DNA of 57,940 bases from Neoechinorhynchus agilis (taxonomy: Eukaryota; Acanthocephala). This document shows, in pieces, positions 10,441 to 22,060 of this stretch; position 1 is the first letter of the stretch; the number at the start of each line of letters is the position of its first letter. Where the stretch lies: the NCBI GenBank assembly GCA_051530055.1, contig JBMGUZ010000014.1, positions 1 to 57,940 on the forward strand, given 5' to 3'. A program made the translations under genes and the position numbers. The notes beneath the pieces are model-generated. The model had not been told where the DNA came from and ran no database searches. It saw only the letters and a list, made by a program, of their open reading frames with translations.

Positions 10441-11075
10441 CTACTCCGGGATTAAGTGAACCTTTTTAAGATAAGGTGTTCGTTTGTCATCGTCCGCTGC
10501 AAAGTTAGCTTGAATTTTTTTTGAAACTAAGTCCTTCTTCACCAAATCGTTACATCTGATTGAAAACATATTTTATATGCTGCAAGCTTTACAAATCGAT
10601 TATAAATTTTCATTCGGAGAAACTTAAAACTGCACTTTAATTCAATAATGAACATTTTTCACGCGATACCTTAAAAAGAATAAAATCCATGATAATTTAA
10701 AGACTTCGAGCAAGCAAACTACATTACTAATTGTCACAAATTATTTCGATTAAAAAATGATGATAAAAATTTAAATGTGCGCCAAATAATTTCACGAACT
10801 ATATTTCTTTCGTTTTTTGTACATTGTAAATAGGCATCTGTTTCCTTTCGCTGTTTGTACGTTCCGCGCATCGTTCTGTTTTGTTCGCTGATGAACTGAG
10901 CGATTTTGGAGCTGAAGGTTACTTTTAAACTTTGTACCGCGAACCTATGAAGGCATCTTAGAGCCTCAATGAACGTGAGTAATTCTTTGAAAATTATTGG
11001 AAACGTATTTTGCTTTATCAATGGAGCATTCCGATCGACGGAGAATATCTCTCTAAATCTCAAGAAAACTTCTGT
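10440..11075 (-). repeat. homology block, second inverted copy (left arm)
   Basis: Reverse complement of the 5961-6628 block, with moderate divergence. The minus-strand frame 11063-10734 contains FSVDRNAPLIKQNTFP, parallel to SSIDQKAPLIGKNTFP in the 6000-6090 copy. Together the two blocks form a pair of long inverted repeats inside one palindrome arm, enclosing the direct repeat, the tandem array, the Penelope-like piece and the LINE piece. Confidence 0.7.
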
Positions 11076-11924
11076 ATCTTGGATGGCGATTATTGTTGCT
11101 TAGCTCATCCGCCACGCTCTCATACGCCTCGATTACCGCAAGCACAGTCGACCGGATAAAATTGATACCCCTTCACACCTGCGTTTTGACTGTGCCGCAT
11201 GATTCATAGACAAGAACTGGCTCTGCACTTCCCTGGCACCTACGAAAGTAGGTAACGATACAGAAGGTAGGGGGTTGCAGCACTCTCCCATGCCTTCAGT
11301 TTTATCCATCGTTCGATCGAACTCGTACTTTTGAACCGATTCGCATCCTCTTATGTCATTGACGAGTTCGGGGTGTGTTCAAGCGACGGTTGTCATGGCC
11401 TTCTTCCTGTTGCTCATGACTTCGTGCTCGATTCCCCTTATCCCCATTCCGCCTTGATTGCGAGGGAGATTAAGCGCGCCATTATTGATGTAAGCCGGTA
11501 AAAATATAATCTTTTTAATGGCCTTCTGCCAATATCGGTCAATTGGGTTGAGGTCTGTTATCGACATGTCATGGGCACTTTGTAGCTTCGGGATTACATG
11601 AAGGGAATTCCGTAGTCATTCAATAGGTCGATCGCTTGCGTTGAGCGTGTTTTGTGCAAAACGTGAGGTCTTCAATAATACGGCATACGGGGGATTATTG
11701 CGATAGCAGTTGAGGACGTAGTGATACACTGCGGCTCTGCCATTGGTTGCGTTTTCTTTAATACATCCTTTTCCTGACATTGGTTCACATGGCTGCGTGC
11801 AGATACGACATCGTTATATTTTTTATGACACGAGCCGCATTTAATCGCGACGATCGATCATTGGTGGTTCGTCTTTAAGCGGTCGACAATTGCACTGCAG
11901 GCGACGCGTTAGTGCATTGGTTAA
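11076..11924 (-). pseudogene. R2 scraps: pre-RT, thumb and zinc-finger pieces (left arm)
   Basis: On the minus strand three R2 coding fragments sit downstream of a complete endonuclease region: a zinc-finger-4 piece (about 11860-11770, CGSCHKKYNDVVSARSHVNQ), a thumb piece (11567-11379, DRYWQKAIKKIIFLPAYIN and GGMGIRGIEHEV) and a short pre-RT word near 11080. The thumb and finger pieces resemble the intact R2 at 2-4213 more than the adjacent decayed copy. Order is N-terminal, thumb, pre-RT, which is not the order of an R2 protein. Confidence 0.7.
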
Positions 11925-14900
11925 CGTTCATCGTGAACCAACCGCTAGACCTAACGTACTAACTTGAAATCCGTCGACTTTGTATTCAGCTGCTACAATG
12001 GGAATTAAGGCCTTATACTTATCTTCTTTTGCCTTCATGACTTCCTCTGTACGATCAATTCCGGACTCATAGTAAACCGCAATATAGGTAAACCACAATG
12101 TCCGCAATAAATATTTATTTGCTTCTCGTATTTTCGATTATTTAGTCTGGTTTGAATAAGTTTCTTGCTTTATCATAATATCGGTAATTTTGGCGACTAA
12201 TCATGCTTCCTTCGTGTTTTCTGCTAGGCTGCCATACTAGTCTTCGTTGAACTGTATCGTGGAATTTAGTCATTGAGTTGGATGAGTGCTCGCACACTTT
12301 TAACACGTGAGCGCAAGTTTCGAGCGGAGCCGTGCAATGGTGGCATTGGTTCGTTCGATTCTTGTCAAAACGATTTAGCACCGATCCGACTTCAAGCAGC
12401 TGAAATCTGAGTTTTACTTGTTCTACATGGCCAGTGTGCCTGCCTTGTCGTTTGCGAATGGATAAAAGACGCCGGTCTACGTTTCCGCTTGAAACCGTCG
12501 ATTCCCAAGATTTGTGTACCTACAGCTTTCTACTTTTCAATTAGAAATTTGTTCAACGCGTTCTTCCGGTTCTCGCTGGTATTTCCAGGATTGTCCCGAA
12601 TGATCTTCAAGTATTCATTAACCTGGCCAATTTCCTTTGCAACGTCAACGCATGGCTGAAATTTGCTAAGTACACAACTCACTGATATATTTCGTGGTAA
12701 AATGAACGGAAACCAAGAGCGCCCAATGAAAGCGGTAGAAGAAAAGCCTTCATCTGAGGCATTATTCGGTATCTGAAGTCTCTTTAGTTTGGTTCTCCAC
12801 TTGACATCGATGCGGACAAGATCAGAGAGCGGTATGTTTCAGGCCGCTGCCAGTTTCGCCAAGAATATGGGCGCGGCGTAGTCATTTGTAAGATGTGCGG
12901 TTTGGGAGCGGTGGAGTCGCGCGCTTTTCATTTCCTTGAAAAAACCTGCCTACTTCGCCCATTGCTTCAGTCAACGATGTGCCTCGCCACGGTTTTGTTG
13001 TCAACGTATCTGTAGGCATAATAGTAGCACTTTTCGCTTGATAGCGCTAATCCTTTTCCATTAAGACCATCAGTCATTGCATTGATTATAATTTGTAAGT
13101 TTTTATCATTGTCGGCCATGAAAGGCACGTCATCTGCATAGACCAAGTGCGAAAATGAGAAATCGTTCTTCAAGTGGCACCCAAGATTGATTTCTTTTAT
13201 GGCAACAAGTGTATCGTCAAGGCACATGGCAAAAGGAAAGTGAGAGGTGACCCCTTTGCTCGAACCTTTTGAACTTTATCGGGTTAGACAACGTTATTGT
13301 TCATCCTTAACCTTGTGTGAATTGACCGGTACAGCGCCATAATGTAATTGCGAATGTACTTCAGGCAGTTTTTATTTCGAAGGGCTGCATCTAAAGCACT
13401 ATGGGAAATGGAGTCGAACGCCGACGTTATATCCAATACTGCAATTGATAATGGTCGCCTATTTGATCGGCACTGTCTCAGGACCGCTCTCAGGGTCAAC
13501 AGATTGCTAGAGCAGGCAGACGAGTCAAATGCCGTCTGACCTAGATCAAGGCTGTAAATGTCCCGTAATCGTTTTAGGAGAACCAGATGAAAAATGCGCA
13601 ACAATATAGAGGAAATCGTTATCGGCCTCCAACCGCTGAGTGACCTTAATTTGTTGTTGGACGCATTTGCCTTTGGAATAAGAATCGTTTTAGATTCATT
13701 AAGAACTTCGGGAGGGCTTCCGGTTTGCAAAACTGTGTTTAGTAGGACCGTTATACCACAGAGGGTCGGATCGAAGGATCTGATTTGACGTATTGTTATC
13801 TTATCGGGACCTGAAGCGGAGGATGGTTTTATTCCTTTGATTGCGTCGTCGACTTCATTGTGCGTCATTAACGGTATGGCATTGGTGCAGATTTGTTCTT
13901 CATATATATTGGTTGCAGGGTTATCCGAAGGACCTTGAAAAAGGGCATAATAATGCTGAAAAACCTCATTAGGATTAAGACTGCATTCTTTTCGTTGCGC
14001 ACCTTTGAATGTTTCGTTTGCCAGCCCAAGTGTACTTCATTGAAATACAGCGCCTTGTTTCTTTTCTCATTGAGAGAACGTGCATGGCTCCAGATGCCCA
14101 AGCTTCTTACGCATGGAAATATACCGTTCTCATCCTCCCACAGAGTAAACACATTTGATGCGGTCCCGGCGCACATGATTCTCTTTGGACGCAGGCATTT
14201 GTTGCTGTAGATTACAAAATCGCAGGTGAACACAGCAGAAGCGGCGTACAAAATAAGCCAATTCGATAGGGCCTGATCCCTATGTAAATACTGAAAACAC
14301 GCTTCCAACGAGGAATTTGCATCGGGCACGTTAAGGGCAACCTTTTCGTAGTAACTCCAGTTATTTATGAACTCTGTCTTGACTTTATTGAGTACACCGC
14401 GCCACGATGCAGGACAGCCACAAGTGTGGAAGGCAATTGAATTGAATATAAGCTTAGAACCTTGTCGCAATTTCACGATTTTTAGGCCTAATTGTCGCGC
14501 GAACGAGACTGGCGAGCTGGTTGTATTCTTACCACAATGTAAATGCGAGCTGTAACGCTCAGCCGCTTCGTTTAACCAATCCTGGTTAAAATCTGTTTGA
14601 AATCTTAGTAAATGCATTCCTTTTTCAAGAAATGCTTTATATCGAGGGTGCAACGACTTTGCTTTTAGGCTGTCGACAATCGTCTCGTATGCAAATTCCG
14701 GGGTAAAGATTGCAGATATGCTGGATGGTTTTTCTGCGTGTTCGGAATAGTTGCAAGGTTCGTGACTTAGACAGTTGGCATTCATTTCCGGTGCATCATC
14801 TGCTTCCTCGACTAGGCTGATAGCGGCTCGGTTACATCTTCTTCAGGTATGGCATCCATAACATTTGCATGGTTGAACGAGGTAGATGATTTGGTTGATG

Positions 14901-15138
14901 AGGTAGACCGAAAGATGAGAAGAGATTCAATTTGAACATTAACGCAAGCTGAGGTAGGTGATCCAAATTGAACGTCAACGCAAGATGAGGTAGGTGATAA
15001 AATTGGAACACCAACGCATTCAGTTGCAACATCGCAATCAGCCATGTACGAATTCATAAGAGCGCTGTTCTGCCTTGATCGAATCGGTTCATGGCGCTCA
15101 GCGCTCCCAAGATTATCCCGATTGCTGCAACCCAGAGC
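11925..15138 (-). pseudogene. decayed R2 copy, left palindrome arm
   Basis: R2 reading frames on the minus strand: N-terminal and pre-RT region (14785-13868, HPRYKAFLEKG, LGLKIVKLRQGS), RT core (13868-13284, ASGPDKITIRQ, GWRPITISS, AVLDITSAFDS), motif C (13227-12967, LVYADDVPFMAD), CCHC knuckle (12381-12142, CHHC..H..C) and endonuclease remnants to about 11925 (YYESGIDRTEE, LGLAVGSR). It is broken into several frames, while the mirror copy keeps 781 codons open. Upstream it contains a variable repeat coding SPTSSCVDVQFG-like units, and the fingers upstream of ZnF4 are lost at the palindrome apex. Confidence 0.85.
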
Positions 15139-17436
15139 TGCGCCTCTTGCAACAGTGAAAAACTTGCCTCTATTGTATCAGCACGCGCTCACTACACACA
15201 TTGCTCCCGACGCCTCACAAAAGTCAAGGATGGAGTTTCTAATGTGGACAACGCTCTGGGTTGCAGCAATCGGGATAATCTTGGGAGCGCTGAGCGGAAC
15301 CATGAACCGATTCGATCAAGGCAGAACAGCGCTCTTATGAATTCGTACATGGCTGATTGCGATGTTGCAACTGAATGCGTTGGTGTTCCAATTTTATCAC
15401 CTACCTCATCTTGCGTTGACGTTCAATTTGGATCACCTACCTCACCTTGCGTTAATATTCAAATTGGATCACCTACCTCATCTTTCCGGTCTACCTCATC
15501 AACCAAATCATCTACCTCGTCCAACCATGCAAATGTTATGGATGCCATACCTGAAGAAGATGTAACCGAAGCCGCTATCAGCCTAGTCGAGGAAGCAGAT
15601 GATGCACCGGGAATGAATGCCAACTGTCTAAGTCACGAACCTTGCAACTATTCCGAACACGCAGAAAAACCATCCAGCATATCTGCAATCTTTACCCCGG
15701 AATTTGCATACGAGACGATTGTCGACAGCCTAAAAGCAAAGTCGTTGCACCCTCGATATAAAGCATTTCTTGAAAAAGGAATGCATTTACTAAGATTTCA
15801 AACAGATTTTAACCAGGATTGGTTAAACGAAGCGGCTGAGCGTTACAGCTCGCATTTACATTGTGGTAAGAATACAACCAGCTCGCCAGTCTCGTTCGCG
15901 CGACAATTAGGCCTAAAAATCGTGAAATTGCGACAAGGTTCTAAGCTTATATTCAATTCAATTGCCTTCCACACTTGTGGCTGTCCTGCATCGTGGCGCG
16001 GTGTACTCAATAAAGTCAAGACAGAGTTCATAAATAACTGGAGTTACTACGAAAAGGTTGCCCTTAACGTGCCCGATGCAAATTCCTCGTCGGAAGCGTG
16101 TTTTCAGTATTTACATAGGGATCAGGCCCTATCGAATTGGCTTATTTTGTACGCCGCTTCTGCTGTGTTCACCTGCGATTTTGTAATCTACAGCAACAAA
16201 TGCCTGCGTCCAAAGAGAATCATGTGCGCCGGGACCGCATCAAATGTGTTTACTCTGTGGGAGGATGAGAACGGTATATTTCCATGCGTAAGAAGCTTGG
16301 GCATCACAAGGAGCCATGCACGTTCTCTCAATGAGAAAAGAAACAAGGCGCTGTATTTCAATGATACCTCCAGGCTGGCAAACGAAACATTCAAAGGTGC
16401 GCAACGAAAAGAATGCAGTCTTAATCCTAATGAGGTTTTTCAGCATTATTATGCCCTTTTTCAAGGTCCTTCGGATAACCCAGCAACCACTATATATGAA
16501 GAACAAATCTGCACCAATGCCATACCGTTAATGACGCACAATGAAGTCGACGACGCAATCAAAGGAATAAAACCATCCTCCGCTTCAGGTCCCGATAAGA
16601 TAACAATACGTCAAATCAGATCCTTCGATCCGACCCTCTGTGGTATAACGGTCCTACTAAACACAGTTTTGCAAACCGGAAGCCCTCCCGAAGTTCTTAA
16701 TGAATCTAAAACGATTCTTATTCCAAAGGCAAATGCGTCCAACAACAAATTAAGGTCACTCAGCGGTTGGAGGCCGATAACGATTTCCTCTATATTGTTG
16801 CGCATTTTTCATCGGGTTCTCCTAAAACGATTACGGGACATTTACAGCCTTGATCTAGGTCAGACGGCATTTGACTCGTCTGCCTGCTCTAGCAATCTGT
16901 TGACCCTGAGAGCGGTCCTGAGACAGTGCCGATCAAATAGGCGACCATTATCAATTGCAGTATTGGATATAACGTCGGCGTTCGACTCCATTTCCCATAG
17001 TGCTTTAGATGCAGCCCTTCGAAATAAAAACTGCCTGAAGTACATTCGCAATTACATTATGGCGCTGTACCGGTCAATTCACACAAGGTTAAGGATGAAC
17101 AACCAACCGTTGTCTAACCCGATAAAGTTCAAAAGAGTTCGACAAGGGGGTCACCTCTCCCCTTTCCTTTTTGCCATGTGCCTTGACGATACACTTGTTG
17201 CCATAAAAGAAATCAATCTTGGGTGCCACTTGAAGAACGATTTCTCATTTTCGCACTTGGTCTATGCAGATGACGTGCCTTTCATGGCCGACAATGATAA
17301 AAACTTACAAATTATAATCAATGCAATGACTGATGGTCTTAATGGAAAAGGATTAGCGCTATCAAGCGAAAAGTGCTACTATTATGCCTACAGATACGTT
17401 GACAACAAAACCGTGGCGAGGCACATCGTTGACTGA
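15091..17436 (+). CDS. R2 ORF remnant, 781 codons (right arm)
   Basis: Longest frame of the right-arm R2 copy. Codons up to about 15138 lie in the left arm and are not true R2 sequence. The palindrome spacer supplies a CCHC finger (CASCNSEK...ARAHYTHC) equivalent to finger 4 of the other R2 proteins, and fingers 1-3 are gone. Then come Ser/Thr-rich linker repeats (SPTSSC, about 15400-15500), the pre-RT region (HPRYKAFLEKG, LGLKIVKLRQ), RT motifs (GPDKITIRQ, GWRPITISS, AVLDITSAFDS, LSPFLFAMCLDD, LVYADD) and a stop soon after the palm. The usual GVKQGDPLSP reads RVRQGGHLSP, which would damage the RT core. A dead copy. Confidence 0.85.
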   Translation: MALSAPKIIPIAATQSCASCNSEKLASIVSARAHYTHCSRRLTKVKDGVSNVDNALGCSNRDNLGSAERNHEPIRSRQNSALMNSYMADCDVATECVGVPILSPTSSCVDVQFGSPTSPCVNIQIGSPTSSFRSTSSTKSSTSSNHANVMDAIPEEDVTEAAISLVEEADDAPGMNANCLSHEPCNYSEHAEKPSSISAIFTPEFAYETIVDSLKAKSLHPRYKAFLEKGMHLLRFQTDFNQDWLNEAAERYSSHLHCGKNTTSSPVSFARQLGLKIVKLRQGSKLIFNSIAFHTCGCPASWRGVLNKVKTEFINNWSYYEKVALNVPDANSSSEACFQYLHRDQALSNWLILYAASAVFTCDFVIYSNKCLRPKRIMCAGTASNVFTLWEDENGIFPCVRSLGITRSHARSLNEKRNKALYFNDTSRLANETFKGAQRKECSLNPNEVFQHYYALFQGPSDNPATTIYEEQICTNAIPLMTHNEVDDAIKGIKPSSASGPDKITIRQIRSFDPTLCGITVLLNTVLQTGSPPEVLNESKTILIPKANASNNKLRSLSGWRPITISSILLRIFHRVLLKRLRDIYSLDLGQTAFDSSACSSNLLTLRAVLRQCRSNRRPLSIAVLDITSAFDSISHSALDAALRNKNCLKYIRNYIMALYRSIHTRLRMNNQPLSNPIKFKRVRQGGHLSPFLFAMCLDDTLVAIKEINLGCHLKNDFSFSHLVYADDVPFMADNDKNLQIIINAMTDGLNGKGLALSSEKCYYYAYRYVDNKTVARHIVD
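15139..15252. other. unpaired spacer at palindrome apex
   Basis: The 114 bp that have no counterpart in the other arm. They encode, in frame with the downstream R2 sequence, the fourth zinc finger of an R2 N-terminus. The foldback therefore occurred inside an R2 gene, just upstream of finger 4. Confidence 0.85.
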
Positions 17437-18480
17437 AGCAATGGGCGAAGTAGGCAGGTTTTTTCAAGGAAATGAAAAGCGCGCGACTCCACCGCTCCCA
17501 AACCGCACATCTTATAAATGACTACGCCGCGCCCATATTCTTGGCGAAACTGGCAGCGGCCTGAAACATACCGCTCTCTGATCTTGTCCGCATCGATGTC
17601 AAGTGGAGAACCAAACTAAAGAGACTTCAGATACCGAATAATGCCTCAGATGAAGGCTTTTCTTCTACCGCTTTCATTGGGCGCTCTTAGTTTCCGTTCA
17701 TTTTACCACGAAATATATCAGTGAGTTGTGTACTTAGCAAATTTCAGCCATGCGTTGACGTTGCAAAGGAAATTGGCCAGGTTAATGAATACTTGAAGAT
17801 CATTCGGGACAATCCTGGAAATACCAGCGAGAACCGGAAGAACGCGTTGAACAAATTTCTAATTGAAAAGTAGAAAGCTGTAGGTACACAAATCTTGGGA
17901 ATCGACGGTTTCAAGCGGAAACGTAGACCGGCGCCTTTTATCCATTCGCAAACGACAAGGCAGGCACACTGGCCATGTAGAACAAGTAAAACTCAGATTT
18001 CAGCTGCTTGAAGTCGGATCGGTGCTAAATCGTTTTGACAAGAATCGAACGAACCAATGCCACCATTGCACGGCTCCGCTCGAAACTTGCGCTCACGTGT
18101 TAAAAGTGTGCGAGCACTCATCCAACTCAATGACTAAATTCCACGATACAGTTCAACGAAGATCATATGGCAGCCTAGCAGAAAACACGAAGGAAGCATG
18201 ATTAGTCGCCAAAATTACTGATATTATGATAAAGCAAGAAACTTATTCAAACCAGACTAAATAATCGAAAATACGAGAAGCAAATAAATATTTATTGCGG
18301 ACATTGTGGCTTACCTATATTGCGGTTTACTATGAGTCCGGAATTGATCGTACAGAGGAAGTCATGAAGGCAAAAGAAGATAAGTATAAGGCCTTAAGTC
18401 CCATTGTAGCAGCTGAATACAAAGTCGACGGATTTCAAGTTAGTACGTTAGGTCTAGCGGTTGGTTCACGATGAACGTTA
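17437..18480 (+). pseudogene. decayed R2 thumb, linker, CCHC and endonuclease (right arm)
   Basis: Continues the R2 copy above in natural order but with stops and frameshifts: thumb (about 17510-17700, LINDYAAPIFLAKL), linker (about 17740-17950, GTQILGIDGF), then QVKLRFQLLEVGSVLNR followed by the CCHC knuckle (18055-18120, CHHC...CAHVLKVC), then endonuclease remnants to VSTLGLAVGSR at about 18470. The usual PD...D endonuclease signature is disrupted. Mirror of 11925-12960. Confidence 0.78.
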
Positions 18481-19319
18481 ACCAATGCACTAACGCGTCG
18501 CCTGCAGTGCAATTGTCGACCGCTTAAAGACGAACCACCAATGATCGATCGTCGCGATTAAATGCGGCTCGTGTCATAAAAAATATAACGATGTCGTATC
18601 TGCACGCAGCCATGTGAACCAATGTCAGGAAAAGGATGTATTAAAGAAAACGCAACCAATGGCAGAGCCGCAGTGTATCACTACGTCCTCAACTGCTATC
18701 GCAATAATCCCCCGTATGCCGTATTATTGAAGACCTCACGTTTTGCACAAAACACGCTCAACGCAAGCGATCGACCTATTGAATGACTACGGAATTCCCT
18801 TCATGTAATCCCGAAGCTACAAAGTGCCCATGACATGTCGATAACAGACCTCAACCCAATTGACCGATATTGGCAGAAGGTCGTCGCCAAAAAGATTATA
18901 TTTTACCGGCTTACATCAATAATGGCGCGCTTAATTCCTCGCAATCAAGGCGGAATGGGGATAAGGGGAATCGAGCACGAAGTCATGAGCAACAGGAAGA
19001 AGGCCATGACAACCGTCGCTTGAACACACCCCGAACTCGTCAATGACATAAGAGGATGCGAATCGGTTCAAAAGTACGAGTTCGATCGAACGATGGATAA
19101 AACCGAAGGCATGGGAGAGTGCTGCAACCCCCTACCTTCTGTATCGTTACCTACTTTCGTAGGTGCCAGGGAAGTGCAGAGCCAGTTCTTGTCTATGAAT
19201 CATGCGGCACAGTCAAAACGCAGGTGTGAAGGGGTATCAATTTTATCCGGTCGACTGTGCTTGCGGTAATCGAGGCGTATGAGAGCGTGGCGGATGAGCT
19301 AAGCAACAATAATCGCCAT
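18481..19319 (+). pseudogene. R2 scraps: finger 4, thumb, pre-RT (right arm)
   Basis: Mirror of 11076-11924. A finger-4 piece (about 18545-18640, ending ARSHVNQCQEKD) is followed by a thumb piece (18725-19060, LNDYGIP-like, NQGGMGIRGIEHEV) and a pre-RT word (RHPRYRSFLE, about 19310). These resemble the R2 of 2-4213 rather than the decayed copy just upstream, and they are out of protein order. Confidence 0.7.
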
Positions 19320-19945
19320 CCAAGATACAGAAGTTTTCTTGAGATTTAGAGAGATATTCTCCGTCGATCGGAATGCTCCATTGATAAAGCAAAATACGTT
19401 TCCAATAATTTTCAAAGAATTACTCACGTTCATTGAGGCTCTAAGATGCCTTCATAGGTTCGCGGTACAAAGTTTAAAAGTAACCTTCAGCTCCAAAATC
19501 GCTCAATTCATCAGCGAACAAAGCAGAACGATGCACGGAACGTACAAACAGCGATAGGAAACAGACGGCGATTTGCAATGTACAAAAGACGGAAGAAATA
19601 GTCCGTGAAATTATTTGGCGCACGTTTAAATTTTTATCATTGCTTTTTTATCTAAATAATTTGTGAAAATTAGCAATTGTAATCTTTCGTTTTTTAAAGT
19701 ATTCCAATAAAAAGTGTTAATTATTGAATTAAAGCGCAGTTTTTAAGTTTCTTCCAATGAAAATTTATAATCGCTTTTTAAAGCTATCAGCATATAAAAT
19801 ATGTTTTTTTCAATCAGATGGGTCGATTGGTGAAAAAGGACTTAGTTTCAAAAAATTTGCAAGCTAACTTTGCAGCGGATGATGACAACGGGCAACTTTA
19901 TCTTGTAAAGGTTCACTTAATCTTGGAGCATAGAATGTAATTGCT
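19320..19945 (+). repeat. homology block (right arm, inner copy)
   Basis: Mirror of 10440-11075. Contains the FSVDRNAPLIKQNTFP frame and the ATGAAAATTTATAATCG segment. Homologous in inverted orientation to 23790-24480 in the same arm. Confidence 0.7.
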
Positions 19946-21740
19946 CGCTCTCCTTTATTCGGTATAGAAACTCAGCTCCTTTAAAAAGATGTCGAACTCA
20001 AAGGACCTCCTACCTAGTCGACATCTTCAAACGTAAATCGGAAGGCTTTTTTTGCCCATCCTACTAATAGATTGCAACACTTGTTAACTATCCAGTTCAA
20101 TTCAGTCAAGCCTAAACAATCAATGTATGGTTCAATGGTTACCCCGTTGATTGGTTCATTCAGAAACCATGGCGTAAAAAGTATCAATCATCTAACCTAT
20201 TAGGGTGGAACAATGAAGTTCTACTTAAAAATCCAGAAATGGATCTCCCTTTCTCGTGACTTCCTAAATTCCAGGCTCCCCAATTAGATCTTCAGTCTCG
20301 ACAACAGAACAAAGAGCTCAATTCCTCACCAACGGACTTTAGCCGAGTATGAGCCAAGAAGGCAGGCAGATCTCATTTCAATTTTTGAGTTACCACTCAA
20401 TGCAAATGTTATCTCTTCATTCGTTTCGAATGAATTGCCCTACTCCCTCTTTATTTTTTTATTCAATTAGTAGCAATTTACCATTGTGAACTTATACATA
20501 AGACCCGATTTTACGCATCGTCCCTCCACTGAAAATAGGCTTAAGTGGCTTCTCAAATCTTACATCGATTTTATAATTGGAGATTTTAATGATCCCTCAC
20601 TTAAATCGATTAAACCAATAGTTTACGCAGTAAGATTTCTCGACTTTACGATGCTACTGACTCCCTCTTTTTATTTGGTCACAAACAACACTCATTCATT
20701 CATAGATCTCTTCGTGCATAGGAGGAGTATTATATTCTTACTTCGAGTCAAAAGTCAGTATTTTTGTTTGACTTTGCTAGACACGACGTTGCACCATCGT
20801 CCTGCCTACCCAATGACTCATTGCGTATAAGCTAACACTGGACATCTCTTCAATTTTCTCAGGTTAATCTTAAGTGTGTTCTCCTCTTATTAATAACTTT
20901 ATTCATAGGACTGCTAACATCTATCCCTATAAACCAGAACATGTCTACTTTAGATCGTGTGAAAGCAGATCCTTTTGTATTCTGAGGTGATAAATATACT
21001 TCGCTAAACAGGGTAACGACGTTCTCCTCAATAAAGTTCCTTCGAAACGCCACTGGACTGCTAGATGCAGGTAGCAACAAAGACATGAAAGTGCTTTTTT
21101 AGAAACCGTGAAAAACTTTTCCCCTAGGTTGTGAAACGTTTTATCTAAGACAAATTTCACCAACTAGAAGCCGAAACTTTCAAACTGTCAAAAATCCGTC
21201 ACGTTAGATAATATTCTTGGTACAGTATTTGAATTTCACTTACTAAGTTGTGCTAAATGCAATAGGCCATCCATAGTTTTTCGCAGGCTAATAGCAATCC
21301 GTTCTGATCGGATTCTTAATGACATCCTAAAAGTATGACCGATAAATCAAAAATTATCCTCTTCAAATAGCATCACTGGCACCAAATTTTTTAATCTTCT
21401 GGCGCAGGATTCTATTTACTTTTTGCAAAACTGGTGCTCAATTGCTATCCCTTTGCTTAGAGGGATGCAATATATCGACACGGACTTTTTCTGGTTAAAA
21501 ACGGCAGAAGATCTGTTAATTATTCCAATAACCTTCGTTACTTAGTACTAACCTATTTTTATTGCAGTTTTAGTAACTCAAGCATACCCATCCGGGTTAA
21601 TTCACGAAATCTTTCTATTGCGACCATGCCACCTCAAAAACGTTATAATATCCTCCTACTGGAGTACCGCAGTGTTCGCCGCTTTCGCCTATTTTATATC
21701 TACTGCCTTCCCAATACCTAACACAAAATTTTAAAATTAA
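19946..21740 (+). pseudogene. decayed APE-type LINE fragment (right arm)
   Basis: Mirror of 8646-10440. The frame 20486-20830 reads NLYIRPDFTHRPSTEN, IIGDFNDPS and THSFIDLFVHRR, which matches the middle and late part of an APE-like endonuclease as in LINE-A. The RT core is absent. The right-arm frame is more complete than the left-arm one. Confidence 0.65.
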
Positions 21741-22060
21741 TGCATCACTGACATGTTAACAAACAAACGGAAGATGAAGCCGGCGAGGTTCGAAACGTCT
21801 CTAATAAATAATCATTTATCGAGTGTAGACCTAAACAATAATTCCACATAACTTTTGTAATTAAAATCCAAAGGGAAGCTAAGGTGAAACTCCTAATCAA
21901 ACAATGTGTTGAATATCTGATTCCATCTTTACCTAAAATCAGCTTATCCCTAAGCCTATCCAAAACACAGTATATTTTATTGAACTTTCCAATCGGCTCC
22001 ATAAAGATCTTCTTAAGCTTTTCTTTGATGATTTTATGTCCGCACAGCAATAAAAACACT
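21741..22060 (+). mobile_element. Penelope-like terminal fragment (fossil, right arm)
   Basis: Mirror of 8336-8645. GATGA at 21773 and GAAAC at 21792 flank a CC...GG stem-like element, followed by the conserved GTAGACCTAAACAATAATTCC tail. It belongs to the same family as 31090-31255 and is broken and short. Confidence 0.55.

Noticed and set aside
10734-11063. 109-codon ORF as a gene
   Set aside because: It is a frame through the inverted homology block, broken in the paralogous block; no recognised domain.
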